Positions 55,068 through 56,825 of a stretch of 64,000 bases of DNA are shown here, one piece after another; the stretch's first letter is position 1; every line of letters starts with the position of its first letter. Below the pieces are notes generated by a model that was not told where the DNA came from, searched no databases, and saw nothing but the letters and a program-made list of their open reading frames with translations. This stretch comes from Doryteuthis pealeii (lineage: Eukaryota > Mollusca > Cephalopoda > Myopsida > Loliginidae), in the NCBI GenBank assembly GCA_023376005.1, contig CM042145.1, positions 100,295,359-100,359,358 of the forward strand, written 5' to 3'. A program made the position numbers and the translations under genes.

Positions 55068-55282
55068 GAGAAAATAATTGTCTTAATATGCATCTATAGC
55101 AAAGAACTTCAACAAGCCACAGCACACATTGAACAACCAGAAATGAAAAACACTTAAAATAAATATGAATACTTACATGGCATTCTGTTTGGCTTTGGTC
55201 CAAGGTTCTTTGGCTTTTAACTGTTGCTGTTTCTTTCGACATGGAGGGCAAGAACATTGCCTTTGAGATTTACGAGCTTCAT
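18542..55282 (-). CDS. SEC63: SEC63, ER translocon J-domain protein (18 exons, N-terminus outside window)
   Basis: SEC63 sits in the ER membrane, presents a lumenal J domain to the Hsp70 BiP, and with Sec62 and Sec61 drives post-translational protein import. The exons in transcript order are listed separately. All have AG/GT borders and their phases agree, giving 738 codons plus stop; human SEC63 has 760 residues. Numbering visible residues from the first full codon: CxCxxC segment (9-14), membrane segment (36-51), J domain (about 63-130) with HPD at 92-94, membrane segment (153-169), Brl/Sec63 helical domain (about 170-420), Lys/Ala-rich linker (478-529), acidic linker (547-595), FN3-like region (624-691) and acidic tail ending EESESD. 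Recognition rests on [66 protein letters not shown] and [17 protein letters not shown], all close to animal SEC63. The first membrane segment and the ATG exon are not found up to 64000. Confidence 0.97.
19300..19500 (+). repeat. Dispersed repeat R in SEC63 intron 17
   Basis: Reads GGTTGATTGGATTTTATGTTG, TTTTTCTATTTAACCCATAG and ATGGGACCCTAACAGGTACT. Another related TTGATTGATTTTA fragment lies at 18858-19095. The open frame across it is repeat-derived. Confidence 0.65.
20391..20495 (-). CDS. SEC63: SEC63 exon 17
   Basis: Acceptor TTTCCAG, donor AAG|GTCAGT, phase 0 on both sides, 35 codons. [20 protein letters not shown] and [10 protein letters not shown] form the end of the C-terminal FN3-like domain. 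Confidence 0.97.
20467..20740. repeat. Tandem duplication covering part of SEC63 exon 17 and its 3' splice site
   Basis: Unit 1 (20467-20580) and unit 2 (20598-20740) both read TTTCTGGGnGCAGAGAATTT, TAATTCAACCTGGA, then A/G-rich sequence, then CTGnCCATT and TAAAGAnATnnGTAAA, then CTATAAGTATATCTT or its variant. Unit 2 keeps, on the minus strand, CCAG followed by codons for VELKFSAPR, but it lacks the rest of the exon and any clear donor. Confidence 0.85.
21637..21735 (-). CDS. SEC63: SEC63 exon 16
   Basis: Acceptor TTTTCAG, donor ACA|GTAAGT, phase 0, 33 codons. [20 protein letters not shown] is one of the most conserved SEC63 blocks (human [14 protein letters not shown]). Confidence 0.98.
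22090..22320 (+). repeat. Repeated promoter-like module, copy 1 (SEC63 intron 15)
   Basis: AGCACAACTG, CATTCATGCATTTGGGTGAT, CCATTCCTTGAGTTCTGATTG, TTTTATAAATACCC and TCTGCAGTAG recur in order at 52255-52490. The CCAAT-like GATTGG, TATA-like TTATAAATA and downstream GTTGTTGCAA-type sequence look like a retroelement or gene promoter fragment. This is inference only. Confidence 0.5.
22368..22598 (-). CDS. SEC63: SEC63 exon 15
   Basis: Acceptor TTGTTTCAG, donor CTG|GTGAGA, phase 0, 77 codons. A Gly/Asn/Asp/Ser-rich acidic stretch ([20 protein letters not shown] and on, DDDDDWSKF) is followed by the conserved [17 protein letters not shown]. The acidic linker is variable in the family; the LETKSK block is conserved. 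Confidence 0.96.
23145..23300. repeat. Foldback with ATAACAATAAAGATGAGGAC arms (Penelope-terminus style)
   Basis: The left arm (about 23145-23206) and right arm (about 23250-23305) are complementary over roughly 38 bases, enclosing CACCTGAAGAAGGTTGAAAT. The GTCCTCATCTTTnTTGTTAT module recurs near 31720-31755, 36675-36705 and 60715-60750, consistent with termini of one retroelement family. Confidence 0.65.
23411..23743 (+). mobile_element. Helitron-like element type H1 (TCTATATA...CTAG)
   Basis: Begins TCTATATATACATAAAGGG, contains AAACTATGAAAATAAAACAA and CACCGGTTCTTCCTTTTTG, and ends GATGCTGGGTAGCCACTTCTAG followed by T. The TC start, the subterminal hairpin (ACCCAGGCGATGCTGGGT), the CTAG end and the lack of target duplication or TIRs fit a non-autonomous Helitron. 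Confidence 0.8.
23884..24543 (+). mobile_element. Helitron-like element type H2, copy 1
   Basis: Starts TTTTATTATAATAGAGATTG and ends with CACCTGGAGGGT, an inserted (AT)n and TTTGCTAG|T. It shares AATACTTGCACCTGGAGGG with the other H2 copies. No coding capacity is seen. Confidence 0.75.
24611..24844 (-). CDS. SEC63: SEC63 exon 14
   Basis: Acceptor ATGTTCAG, donor GAG|GTAAGT, phase 0, 78 codons. [18 protein letters not shown] and KKGAKTKKK, a lysine-rich cytosolic linker, are followed by a run of about 20 mostly alanine residues (visible residues 509-529) and SENKDEKRV. The alanine tract is encoded by a GCN repeat and is not typical of the family. Confidence 0.93.
24927..25260 (+). mobile_element. 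Short TIR transposon with 6-bp TSD, copy C
   Basis: Begins CAGTGAGGCTGATAG and ends ATCAGCATCTCTG, with exact 6-bp duplication ATTATT (24921-24926 and 25261-25266). At 334 bp it is the longest copy, with an extra AT-rich insert near 25025-25065. Confidence 0.88.
25262..25400 (-). repeat. Dispersed repeat R' fragment
   Basis: Minus-strand GGCTAACGTGCTGGACTGCA, TAAGTGAGTTTGAACT and AAAGGTATGATGCCCTAGCT. Related to 6385-6535, 41478-41705 and 57643-57905. Confidence 0.55.
25536..25678 (-). mobile_element. tRNA-derived SINE family 1, copy b (tRNA half only)
   Basis: On the minus strand TTTAGCTCAGTTGGTAGTGC (A box) and GGTTCTAAGCC are followed by the GAGTTCAATACC-like B box and the start of the SINE body. 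The tail half is missing and is replaced at about 25480-25530 by LINE-like sequence also seen near 9090-9120. Confidence 0.8.
25693..25884 (+). repeat. 48-bp minisatellite, four copies, at a Helitron 5' end
   Basis: TCTATACATATATAAAGGGC and AGTTGTGTGT and TGTATGTCCGGAGGAAA repeat at 25693, 25741, 25789 and 25837 with an exact 48-bp period. The period is a multiple of three, so all frames stay open (for example [15 protein letters not shown]). The unit is the 5' end of the type H1 Helitron. Confidence 0.95.
25693..26318 (+). mobile_element. Helitron-like element type H1 with amplified 5' end
   Basis: After the fourth 48-bp unit the element continues through CACCAGAGCTTGAATTTGTG, then TATGGGGCATCCAGTAAGGA and CGCGATGCAGGGTAGCCACT, to CTAG|T at 26315-26318. 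The same 3' end is seen at 23743, 48768 and 49071. Confidence 0.78.
26581..27085 (+). mobile_element. Helitron-like element type H2, copy 2
   Basis: Starts TCTTATTATAATGGAGATTT and ends AATACTTACACCCAGAGGGT then GCTAG|T. The interior includes AGTTAGATTTGACTCAAAAC and GGTTAATAAATTACTTGGTG, as in the copies at 35736-36304, 44576-45374 and 49089-49685. Confidence 0.8.
27141..27310 (-). CDS. SEC63: SEC63 exon 13
   Basis: Acceptor TTTTTAG, donor CAG|GTAAAC. The first two bases complete a Val codon split with exon 12. It encodes [29 protein letters not shown] and on to VEENQ. D-D-D-S-ITAGS-VTV-V-L matches the family (human DDEDSNNITVGSLVTVLVKL). Confidence 0.96.
27341..27730 (+). mobile_element. 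Helitron-like element type H2, copy 3
   Basis: TTTAATAATGGAGATTCGCT at the start and GCCCGGAGGGCGTTTTTTAT, then GTACTAG|T at the end. The GCCC/GGGC hairpin just before the CTAG end is the expected Helitron 3' signal. It lies 30 bp upstream of exon 13 in transcript order. Confidence 0.75.
27935..28184 (-). mobile_element. tRNA-derived SINE family 1, copy c
   Basis: Near full length. The minus strand begins GGGCCGGTTTAGCTCAGTTG with the A box and has AGGAATCACATGGTTCCTAG as the anticodon/B-box region. The body follows to GGCCACCCCAACAAC. Confidence 0.9.
28205..28305 (+). ncRNA. Degenerate hammerhead-like motif followed by (AT)n
   Basis: CCGCA (28233-28237), CTGATGAG (28238-28245), GATG-TAAA-TGTT, GAAAC (28257-28261), ACAT and GTC (28266-28268), then TGGGG. 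The core bases are intact and stem I pairs four of five. Stem II relies on G-U pairs. The same element, with stem II decayed differently, occurs at 38486-38545. Confidence 0.4.
28613..28760 (-). CDS. SEC63: SEC63 exon 12
   Basis: Acceptor TTTTGTAG, donor GAAG|GTAAGA, ends with one base of a Val codon. [40 protein letters not shown] and YVTLEIKSE correspond to human KIKTIQDLVSLKPSDRH... and FPYVTMDIKSQV. An AG two bases into the exon (28760-28759) could serve as an alternative acceptor, but it would break the frame. Confidence 0.95.
28870..29200 (+). pseudogene. LINE relic, post-RT region and A-rich 3' tail
   Basis: [60 protein letters not shown] and LSHSLRCR match the segment downstream of the RT in a LINE family frequent in molluscs. 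The 3' tail after the A-rich run (CACCATCATCTTTAGCAGAT, then GGAAGGATGCCAACAA) recurs at 34690-34732. Confidence 0.8.
29222..29487 (-). mobile_element. tRNA-headed SINE, family 2 copy
   Basis: The minus strand reads ATGTGGTTTAATGGTTATAG (A-box-like), then CATTTCACATAGCACTAATA, CCCTACTATTTACCCATAG complement and CTGTTAAACTCCGCTTAAG. A near-complete copy. Confidence 0.7.
30131..30345 (+). mobile_element. tRNA-headed SINE, family 2 copy (5' truncated)
   Basis: Starts within the B-box region (AGTTTAAATTCTGAATGAG) and continues through the family body to TTGTGTCACACCCTG. Confidence 0.65.
30920..31065 (-). CDS. SEC63: SEC63 exon 11
   Basis: Acceptor CCATCTAG, donor AAG|GTAAGA. The first two bases complete a Cys codon. 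[40 protein letters not shown] and LKYFVCRK align with human PTLASLENCMKLSQM and QFKSPLLQLPHI. Confidence 0.97.
31690..31990. repeat. Retroelement terminus fragment (Penelope-terminus style)
   Basis: GACTATTGTCCTTATCTTTA, TTGTTATCTACACAACC, TTCTTCAGGTATTTCTTG and tandem GGGAGCCTTCATG motifs, followed by GGATTGAATAAAGGGTTGGG. A shorter relative lies at 36655-36820. The open frames lack any recognisable protein. Confidence 0.5.
32430..32761 (+). mobile_element. Solo LTR with 5-bp TSD
   Basis: Begins TGTTAAGTATCTGGCCG and ends AATAACCAACA, so it has TGTT/AACA termini. The flanking direct repeat GTGTG is exact (32425-32429 and 32762-32766). Shared interior with 34370-34640: CACTGCCAGTGATTGGACAA, TAGG, then GAGTCTATA and CACAC. 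No internal retroviral-type coding region remains. Confidence 0.82.
32784..32885 (-). repeat. Dispersed repeat R fragment
   Basis: Contains TACCCTTCCATTGATATTAC, CCACTCTGGCCCAAAGTGG and CTGTTGGGATCC. It lies 22 bp beyond the solo LTR. Confidence 0.6.
33174..33375 (+). repeat. Dispersed repeat R fragment with G13 run
   Basis: CTATTTGACCCATAGATGAG and CTACTACACTCTGGGTG are followed by CATCTGCAGGGGGATACAAT and GTGTATTCTA. A run of 13-14 G ends at about 33372, 38 bp below the exon 10 donor. Confidence 0.6.
33410..33502 (-). CDS. SEC63: SEC63 exon 10
   Basis: Acceptor CCTTCCAG, donor AAAT|GTAAGT. It completes an Asp codon at the start and opens a Cys codon at the end. [20 protein letters not shown] and [10 protein letters not shown] match human QQFMLKKCPALLQEMVNVICQ. 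Confidence 0.97.
33570..33812 (-). mobile_element. tRNA-derived SINE family 1, copy d
   Basis: The minus strand starts GTCTGGTTTAGCTCAGTTGG and ends CCACTCCACCAAC. It inserted within 70 bp of the exon 10 acceptor. Confidence 0.88.
34060..34740 (+). mobile_element. LINE-derived fragment interrupted by a solo LTR
   Basis: AAACTACCGCTGCCGAGCAG, TTTGGAGTCCCTAACATGG, GTAACGCTGAATTTCAGTAC and CTTCCCCTTTGGACCACAG are typical of an untranslated region of a mollusc LINE. The sequence stops at CCTGCCAG (34369) where an LTR starts. It resumes after 34640 as CCCAGGCTAC, an A-rich run and ACACTATGCCATCGTCTTCA, then the GGAAGGATGCTAACAA tail shared with 29150-29200. Confidence 0.55.
34370..34640 (+). mobile_element. 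Solo LTR, second shorter copy
   Basis: TGTTAAGTATTTAACCGGC at the start and AAAAACTGCAACA at the end. The flanks GCCAG and CCCAG match in four of five bases, a decayed target duplication. It aligns with 32430-32761. Confidence 0.75.
34972..35107 (-). CDS. SEC63: SEC63 exon 9
   Basis: Acceptor TTTTCAG, donor [30 protein letters not shown] and [20 protein letters not shown] are near-identical to the family Y(S/T)xKARVLLLAHLAR block. It ends with the first base of an Asp codon. Confidence 0.98.
35235..35475. repeat. Purine-rich minisatellite (GGAGGATGTAAAAAA type)
   Basis: GGAGGAGGATGTAAAAAAGG and variants repeat about a dozen times with a 28-base A-run in the middle. Apparent Ser/Phe/Pro-rich minus-strand frames are artefacts. 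Confidence 0.93.
35736..36304 (-). mobile_element. Helitron-like element type H2, copy 4
   Basis: The plus strand reads CTAGCAAAAATAATACGCCC, then TCCAGGCACAAGTATTTAAG at the left and ACAATCTCCATTATAATAAG, then A, at the right. The element is thus in minus orientation, with a TC start and CTAG end. It contains a GC-richer block (35800-36000) absent from other copies. Confidence 0.78.
36418..36512 (-). CDS. SEC63: SEC63 exon 8
   Basis: Acceptor ATTATCAG, donor GCT|GTATGT. The first two bases complete an Arg codon. [31 protein letters not shown] carries the conserved ERP(S/T)DN motif. Confidence 0.97.
37238..37483 (-). mobile_element. tRNA-derived SINE family 1, copy e
   Basis: Plus-strand order GTAGTGGCCTATTATTGGTA, GGGAGTCTATCCTCTTTTTA, GGCGGAGTGCCACACCTAC and CTACCAACTGAGCTAAACTG. 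It lies 80 bp from exon 7. Confidence 0.88.
37565..37673 (-). CDS. SEC63: SEC63 exon 7
   Basis: Acceptor CTCCTACAG, donor [30 protein letters not shown] and [16 protein letters not shown] match human G-WWYRSIRYSGDQILIRTTQ. It starts the cytosolic Brl domain directly after the last membrane segment. Confidence 0.98.
37993..38165 (+). repeat. Dispersed repeat R, interrupted by a 28S rDNA fragment
   Basis: GGTTTGGTTTGTTTTATGGC, ATATCAACCTCAGTGGGTCA and CATAAATGGGACCCTAACAG, then CTACTACCACTCTAGG, where 28S sequence takes over at about 38166. Copies at 50460-50610 and 53515-53660 share the same start. Confidence 0.65.
38166..38487 (-). pseudogene. 28S rRNA gene fragment (D3-region neighbourhood), rearranged
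   Basis: The minus strand reads GGAAACTCTGACGTGCAAAT, CGAT, GGGGCGAAAGACCAATCAAG, CTAGTAGCTGGTTCCCTCC, GTTTCCCTCGGGATAGCTGG, ATCCGGTAAAGCGAACGATT, AATGCGAGTGCCAAGTGGGC and CACTTTTGGTAAGCATT. These are hallmark conserved 28S blocks in their native order. About 20 bases expected after CTGACGTG's partner (the GGTGGAGGTCCGTAGCG block) are lost, and there is foreign sequence (about 38445-38465) before a CTGGCTAGGAATAG-like remnant. Much more GC-rich than its surroundings. It is a dispersed copy and not a functional rRNA gene. Confidence 0.92.
38486..38585 (+). ncRNA. Degenerate hammerhead-like motif next to 28S fragment
   Basis: TAGCTGTTAAAAAGTGGAAC then CCGCA, CTGATGAG (38507-38514), ACGTAAACACC, GAAAC (38526-38530), ACGT, ATC and CGTGG. 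Core bases are intact and stem I pairs in four of five positions. Stem II retains only its G-C ends. (AC)n/(AT)n follows. It aligns with 28213-28275. Confidence 0.4.
38877..38927 (-). CDS. SEC63: SEC63 exon 6 (membrane segment)
   Basis: Acceptor TTTCTTTAG, donor GTG|GTGAGT, phase 0, only 17 codons: [17 protein letters not shown]. This is the C-terminal membrane span following the J domain (human LVLLVYGLAFMVILPVVV). Confidence 0.97.
39000..39940. other. SEC63 intron 5, nothing recognised
   Basis: Holds moderately complex sequence (39180-39900) without exon, ORF or transposon end that I recognise. It includes CATGACCCCCCCACACC near 39417. Confidence 0.4.
39943..40001 (-). CDS. SEC63: SEC63 exon 5
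   Basis: Acceptor TTTTTTCAG, donor TGG|GTAAGT. Two bases complete a Val codon, then [19 protein letters not shown] (human TSFGIALPAWIVDQKNS). It is the lumenal segment between the J domain and the last membrane span. Confidence 0.97.
40811..40872 (-). CDS. SEC63: SEC63 exon 4 (end of J domain)
   Basis: Acceptor GTTTGCAG, donor GGAG|GTAAAT. The first base completes Ala, then [20 protein letters not shown]. This is the fourth helix of the J domain and the invariant YGNPDGP motif. Confidence 0.98.
40990..41260 (+). pseudogene. LINE C-terminal zinc-finger relic (SEC63 intron 3)
   Basis: The frame at 41037-41228 ends [24 protein letters not shown], with a stop. CxxC-x8-GLxSHxRRC is the single zinc knuckle typical of the C-terminus of a LINE ORF2 in many invertebrates, and the [12 protein letters not shown] linker fits. 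No splice sites tie it to SEC63, and it lies on the opposite strand. Confidence 0.65.
41478..41705 (-). repeat. Dispersed repeat R'
   Basis: Plus strand TTTGTTTAATGGCATACCAA, ATTTAACCCATAGCTTGAGG, ACCTTTCCCAAGGGTATCAG and ATTTGCCACTACGCCATGG. It matches 57643-57905. Confidence 0.6.
41873..42307 (-). mobile_element. Helitron-like element type H2, copy 5
   Basis: Plus-strand left end CTAGCAAAATAAAAAAAAAA, CGCCCTCTGGGCG (a hairpin); right end GAAGCGAATCTCCATTGTTA. The same family as 27341-27730, with which it shares GACGTAACCAGTGACGTC and GTTTTTGTTACAGACAAAAA. Confidence 0.78.
43050..43165 (-). CDS. SEC63: SEC63 exon 3 (J domain core with HPD)
   Basis: Acceptor [31 protein letters not shown] (visible residues 92-94), [20 protein letters not shown] is the tripeptide that stimulates the BiP ATPase. 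Joining to exon 4 in frame requires the donor GC|GTTCGT at 43049, giving AYAALTDEE as in the family. The stronger-looking GTAAAT 4 nt further on would shift the frame. Confidence 0.95.
43682..43928 (+). mobile_element. tRNA-derived SINE family 1, copy f (plus orientation)
   Basis: TTTTAGCCCAGTGGGTAGAG (A box) and GGTTCTGGGTTCGATACC (B box) are followed by AACTCAGTGTGTGAGTGGCA and the family body. One of two copies opposite to SEC63 transcription. It is preceded by the GGTTGATTGTTTTATGGC end of repeat R. Confidence 0.9.
44576..45374 (-). mobile_element. Helitron-like element type H2, copy 6, with nested SINE
   Basis: Plus-strand left end CTAGCAAAAGTATGTGCCTC, then AGGGGCACAAGTATTTAAG; right end TTTCCACTATAATAAGA. 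The SINE at 45017-45262 is inserted inside, so it is younger than the Helitron. Confidence 0.8.
45017..45262 (-). mobile_element. tRNA-derived SINE family 1, copy g (nested)
   Basis: Well preserved: the minus strand begins GGGCCGGGTTAGCTCAGTCG then GTAGAGCG, and ends CCACCCCGTCGAC. It belongs with 51047-51286 and 51692-51917 to a subtype marked by CCATCAGCTCCTTACTTTAC. Confidence 0.92.
45380..46290. other. SEC63 intron 2, nothing recognised
   Basis: AT-rich sequence. A short GTCCGAATAATCTAAATTTT fragment near 46133 resembles the Penelope-terminus style repeats; otherwise nothing is seen. Confidence 0.4.
46300..46414 (-). CDS. SEC63: SEC63 exon 2 (membrane segment, start of J domain)
   Basis: Acceptor TTATTTCCAG, donor AGA|GTAAGT. 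The first base completes Ile, then [20 protein letters not shown] is the membrane span before the J domain. [18 protein letters not shown] opens the J domain (human EYNPYEVLNLDPG). Confidence 0.97.
46465..46860 (+). repeat. Dispersed repeat S, copy 3
   Basis: GTGAGTTTGCAAAGCAAATT, AAGATTTCTAAGAAAGGGAA, GGAGGTAATCAAGATATACA and TCAGCTTTAGTATGATAATA match 14340-14790. Confidence 0.65.
46860..47275 (+). mobile_element. Helitron H1 interior, tandemly duplicated
   Basis: GTCCGAATGAAACTATGAAAA, then two successive copies (about 46912-47095 and 47098-47262) of a block reading GACAAAGTAAATATATATAC, CCTGCTTTTTGTGCAAAAAT and TCCAGCATTTTTTACTCTCA. It is the interior of the H1 element without its 3' end. 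Confidence 0.7.
47282..47365. repeat. Perfect 84-bp palindrome
   Basis: 42-bp arms meet at TGA|TCA with no spacer and no mismatch. The arms carry GTGTTTCAGATCTTCTGG and CTTCTTCAGGCTTTGA, the CCTGAAGAAG motif seen in retroelement termini at 23225, 31785 and 47690. Confidence 0.97.
47427..47485. repeat. (AT)n microsatellite
   Basis: About 58 bases of uninterrupted AT adjacent to the Penelope-like RT fragment. Confidence 0.95.
47487..47645 (-). pseudogene. Penelope-like element reverse-transcriptase fragment
   Basis: The minus frame reads [45 protein letters not shown], stop. [18 protein letters not shown] and the FRYIDDIL catalytic block (YxDD) are typical of Penelope-like RTs. It is only about 50 codons long and ends in a stop and an (AT)n tract, so it is a truncated relic. 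CCTGAAGAAGATCTACTAAA with AACGTTGGCTGAATAAATAC at 47690-47750 probably belongs to a related terminus. Confidence 0.85.
48266..48768 (+). mobile_element. Helitron-like element type H1
   Basis: TCTATACATATATAAAGGGA at the start and ATGCGACACCAGGTAGCCGC, TTCTAG|T at the end. Interior GATGAAACTATGAAAATAAA, TATCACCGGTTCTTGCTTTT and GGGCATCCTGCGAGGATCCA. It is followed without gap by a second H1. Confidence 0.85.
48769..49071 (+). mobile_element. Helitron-like element type H1, shortened, head-to-tail with the previous
   Basis: TACATATATAAAGAGCAGTT (first bases altered), (AT)n/(AC)n at 48850-48925, then GACGCCGGGTAGCTGTTTCT and AG. The 3' hairpin sequence is retained. Confidence 0.8.
49089..49685 (-). 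mobile_element. Helitron-like element type H2, copy 7
   Basis: Plus-strand left end CTAGCAAGAATATGCACCCT, CCGGGCGTAAGTATTTAAG; right end CCGAATCTCCATTATAATAA, GA. It follows the H1 pair after 17 bp, in opposite orientation. A 70-bp block (AATACGAGTGTCAAGTAAAC) is repeated just outside at 49760-49800. Confidence 0.8.
50256..50370. repeat. Inverted repeat (AGCTGAAAATGTAAAAATGT arms)
   Basis: AAGAGCTGAAAATGTAAAAA and CTGTTATTTAAC are complemented by GTTAAATAACAG and ATTTTTACATTTTCAGCTTT around CTTTACAAGC. A third TTAACCGCTTGTAAAGTGG block follows at 50387, so the core was copied once more. Confidence 0.85.
50460..50610 (+). repeat. Dispersed repeat R fragment
   Basis: GGTTTGTTTTGTTTTGTTTT, ACGGCATATCAACCTCAGTG and TTTAACCCATAGATGGGACC. 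The same start as 37993-38165 and 53515-53660. Confidence 0.65.
50611..51040. other. SEC63 intron 1 stretch, nothing recognised
   Basis: Includes an open frame at 50746-50964 with no similarity that I recognise and no flanking splice logic, containing imperfect AACCAAAGGATTCTACCC-type repeats. Confidence 0.4.
51047..51286 (+). mobile_element. tRNA-derived SINE family 1, copy h (plus orientation)
   Basis: TTTAGCTCAGTCGGTAGAGC (A box), GGTTCCGAGTTCAATACC (B box), AACTCAGCGTATGAGTAGCA, then the family body to AAGCCACCCTGACGAC. The best preserved tRNA head in the window. Confidence 0.93.
51440..51545 (+). repeat. Single arm of the 9465-9683 foldback repeat
   Basis: GGTCCTCTAGATGGCATCCA, GTGTCCACACAGAGCT, GTAAGCTTTTGCTGGTCAGC and GGTGTGTCCACGTGTAG match the right arm of the large hairpin with about 85 percent identity by eye. 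Confidence 0.75.
51692..51917 (-). mobile_element. tRNA-derived SINE family 1, copy i
   Basis: CTCTACCGACTGAGCTAACC at the right is the complement of the A box. It is nearly identical in body to 45017-45262. Confidence 0.9.
52255..52495 (+). repeat. Repeated promoter-like module, copy 2
   Basis: AGCACAACTGAACTGG, TCCATTCATGCATTTAGGTG, ATTCCATTCCTTGAGTCC, TGATTGGTTGCTTGGTTTCA and CATTCTGCAGTAGGCTTGCA match 22090-22320 in order. Confidence 0.5.
52500..53265. other. SEC63 intron 1 stretch, nothing recognised
   Basis: AT-rich. A run of C then A near 52684-52701 and otherwise no recognisable structure. Confidence 0.4.
53505..53935 (+). repeat. Dispersed repeat R, long copy
   Basis: GGTTTGGTTTGTTTATGGCA, TAGATGGGACTCTAACAGGT, CAGTGGACCAGAGAGCAATG, AATCATATAGGTGCTAGGGC and AACCGATTGATCGGAAGGAA. 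A separate R fragment lies at 53285-53375. Confidence 0.65.
53940..54540. other. SEC63 intron 1 stretch, mostly unrecognised
   Basis: The block at 53940-54060 (CAGTTGATTTTTTTTATTTG, GCAAATATCCCCAGTGGTTC, AAAGCCCCGAAATTGG) recurs at 55370-55730, interrupted there by a family 2 SINE. The rest is unassigned. Confidence 0.5.
54553..54682 (-). repeat. tRNA-related SINE family 3 copy
   Basis: The minus strand reads GGGTGTAATGGTTAGCAAGC (A box), AGATCTGCTACTACTGAAAA, ACGAGTTCAATCTTCG (B box) and TTGTGTCAAATCCTACTC. Confidence 0.6.
54741..55006 (+). mobile_element. Short TIR transposon with 6-bp TSD, copy D
   Basis: CAGTGATGCTGATAGC to TATCAGCATCTCTG with exact 6-bp duplication TATGAG (54735-54740 and 55007-55012). 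A small internal deletion removes the GTGTCCTGGGACAC palindrome present in copies A and C. Confidence 0.92.
55177..55282 (-). CDS. SEC63: SEC63 exon 1 of the visible set (CxCxxC segment)
   Basis: Acceptor TTTTTTCTCAG, donor AT|GTAAGT. The first two bases complete a codon from an unseen upstream exon. [34 protein letters not shown]: the cytosolic loop between the first and second membrane segments. CxCxxC followed by KK is found in invertebrate SEC63 and differs from vertebrates. The loop joins exon 2 in frame ([12 protein letters not shown]). Confidence 0.93.
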
Positions 55283-55436
55283 CTGAGAAAAAAATAAAAT
55301 AAAAAGTACATTATTTAAAGGCCAACACAATTTTATGCAGTCTGATCAGTTTTGTATTCAATATAGAATTCCCAGTTGATTTTTATTTTTTATTTGAAGT
55401 TATTATTATTTCACCACATTAGTTATATAGAGCTCT

Positions 55437-55606
55437 GTAAATGGAGTTCAAAATCAGTTCACATAGCGCTAATACCTTTGGGAAAGGTATGAATCCTACT
55501 CTCCCTTAAGTTATGGGTAAATCGAGCAGACTGGGCTCTTTAACCTTGGATAGGCAACCGGTCTAGGAGAAGGAAACCTCTGAATTCAAACCTGTTAAAC
55601 TCCGCT
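55437..55606 (+). mobile_element. tRNA-headed SINE, family 2 copy (head missing)
   Basis: GCGCTAATACCTTTGGGAAA, GGTATGAATCC, GGGCTCTTTAACCTTGGATA and CAAACCTGTTAAACTCCGC. It splits the CAGTTGATTTTTATT...CAAATATCCCCAGTG repeat, giving its insertion site. Confidence 0.65.
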
Positions 55607-56253
55607 TGGGGTGGTCACTACTAGAATAGGCCCAGTGATCTATTTCATTAAAATTGTTTGAATTATGCAAATATCCCCAGTGCTTCAAAAGTTGTGAGAA
55701 TTTAAAGCCCCAAAATTGGAGATACAAAAGGTCTGAATTGTGACACAATGTTTTATGTTTTAAAAGCAAGTAAATTTTGAAGTTTTTTCCAAAATTGAAA
55801 GTTTAACAAAAAAGCCATATCAAAATTTCACATAGTATATATCAAAATAATTCTGAGAGTATTTTCTATTAATTATAGAGTGCTCTTTATTTGCTTATCT
55901 TATACTTTTTGAAGGAAACTACGTCAACTTTAGTCTATTGTGGTTCCGCTTCCAAAGGTCGGAGAAGAAGAAAAAAAAACAACTTTTAAGTTTAAGATAT
56001 TTTCTAATTGAGTGTACAATTTCAAGAATATTGATAAAGATTGGTCACAATGTGTTGGTATTTCAGTTAAACCGCTGTGAATGCTATTTAATACTTTAGG
56101 TAGCTTACAACTTTACCAGTAAGTCAATCTTAGATTTTAAATAGATTTAATTCACCCTCTTACAAGAAACAAATAAATAAATAAAAAACAGTTTGCTTAT
56201 TAATGACACTCACTCCATTTCAATCCTTTAACACTTTTGGTTGTATTAAAAAA

Positions 56254-56316
56254 ATACCTTTTGTATTATAGCCTTCTGAGATGCTAGATATATCTAGGCT
56301 ATAATACAAAAGGTAT
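56254..56316. repeat. Hairpin with perfect 20-bp arms
   Basis: ATACCTTTTGTATTATAGCC (56254-56273) and its exact complement (56297-56316) around a TAGATATATCTA-containing loop. Confidence 0.9.
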
Positions 56317-56371
56317 ATTTTCTTTTTTTAAAGTTAGAGGTGTGTAGTGTAATGGTTATTGTCATAGGTTG

Positions 56372-56825
56372 ATTGATTGGTTAGTTGGATTTTACAGCAT
56401 GTCAACCCTATTTTATGCCCAAGATGTTTTCTTGGGTATTCAAATTTTTAAAAATCTATTTAACCCATAGATGGGACCCTAACAGGTACTACCACTCCAG
56501 GTCAGAGTGGATCTGGGAGTAATGGCAATGAAGGTGTACTCCACATTCCCCAGAGCTCAAGAATTGGAACTTCACCACTATATGCAGTTTATGGTCATAC
56601 CTAGGACACTAAGACACTCAGCCAATGCCTTCTAGCACATATACGATAAAAAAAGTTAGGGTTTGCCATAAATGCAATAGGGTCAGGACAATCATATAGG
56701 TGCTACGGCTTGACGTGACTAGCTGATTGATCGGAGGGCCGTCTCCAACCGCCCATCTAGCCTAAGGGCCAGTGGAGTGTTGCATGTCATTGACTGCTCA
56801 GCCACCAGGATTCCATTCTTAAGAC
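56372..56825 (+). repeat. Dispersed repeat R, long copy
   Basis: GATTTTACAGCATGTCAACC, TTTAACCCATAGATGGGACC, TCAGAGTGGATCTGGGAGTA, CCAGAGCTCAAGAATTGGAA, CTGATTGATCGGAGGGCCG and CTCAGCCACCAGGATTCC. It is followed directly by a family 2 SINE fragment (56828-56990). Confidence 0.65.
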
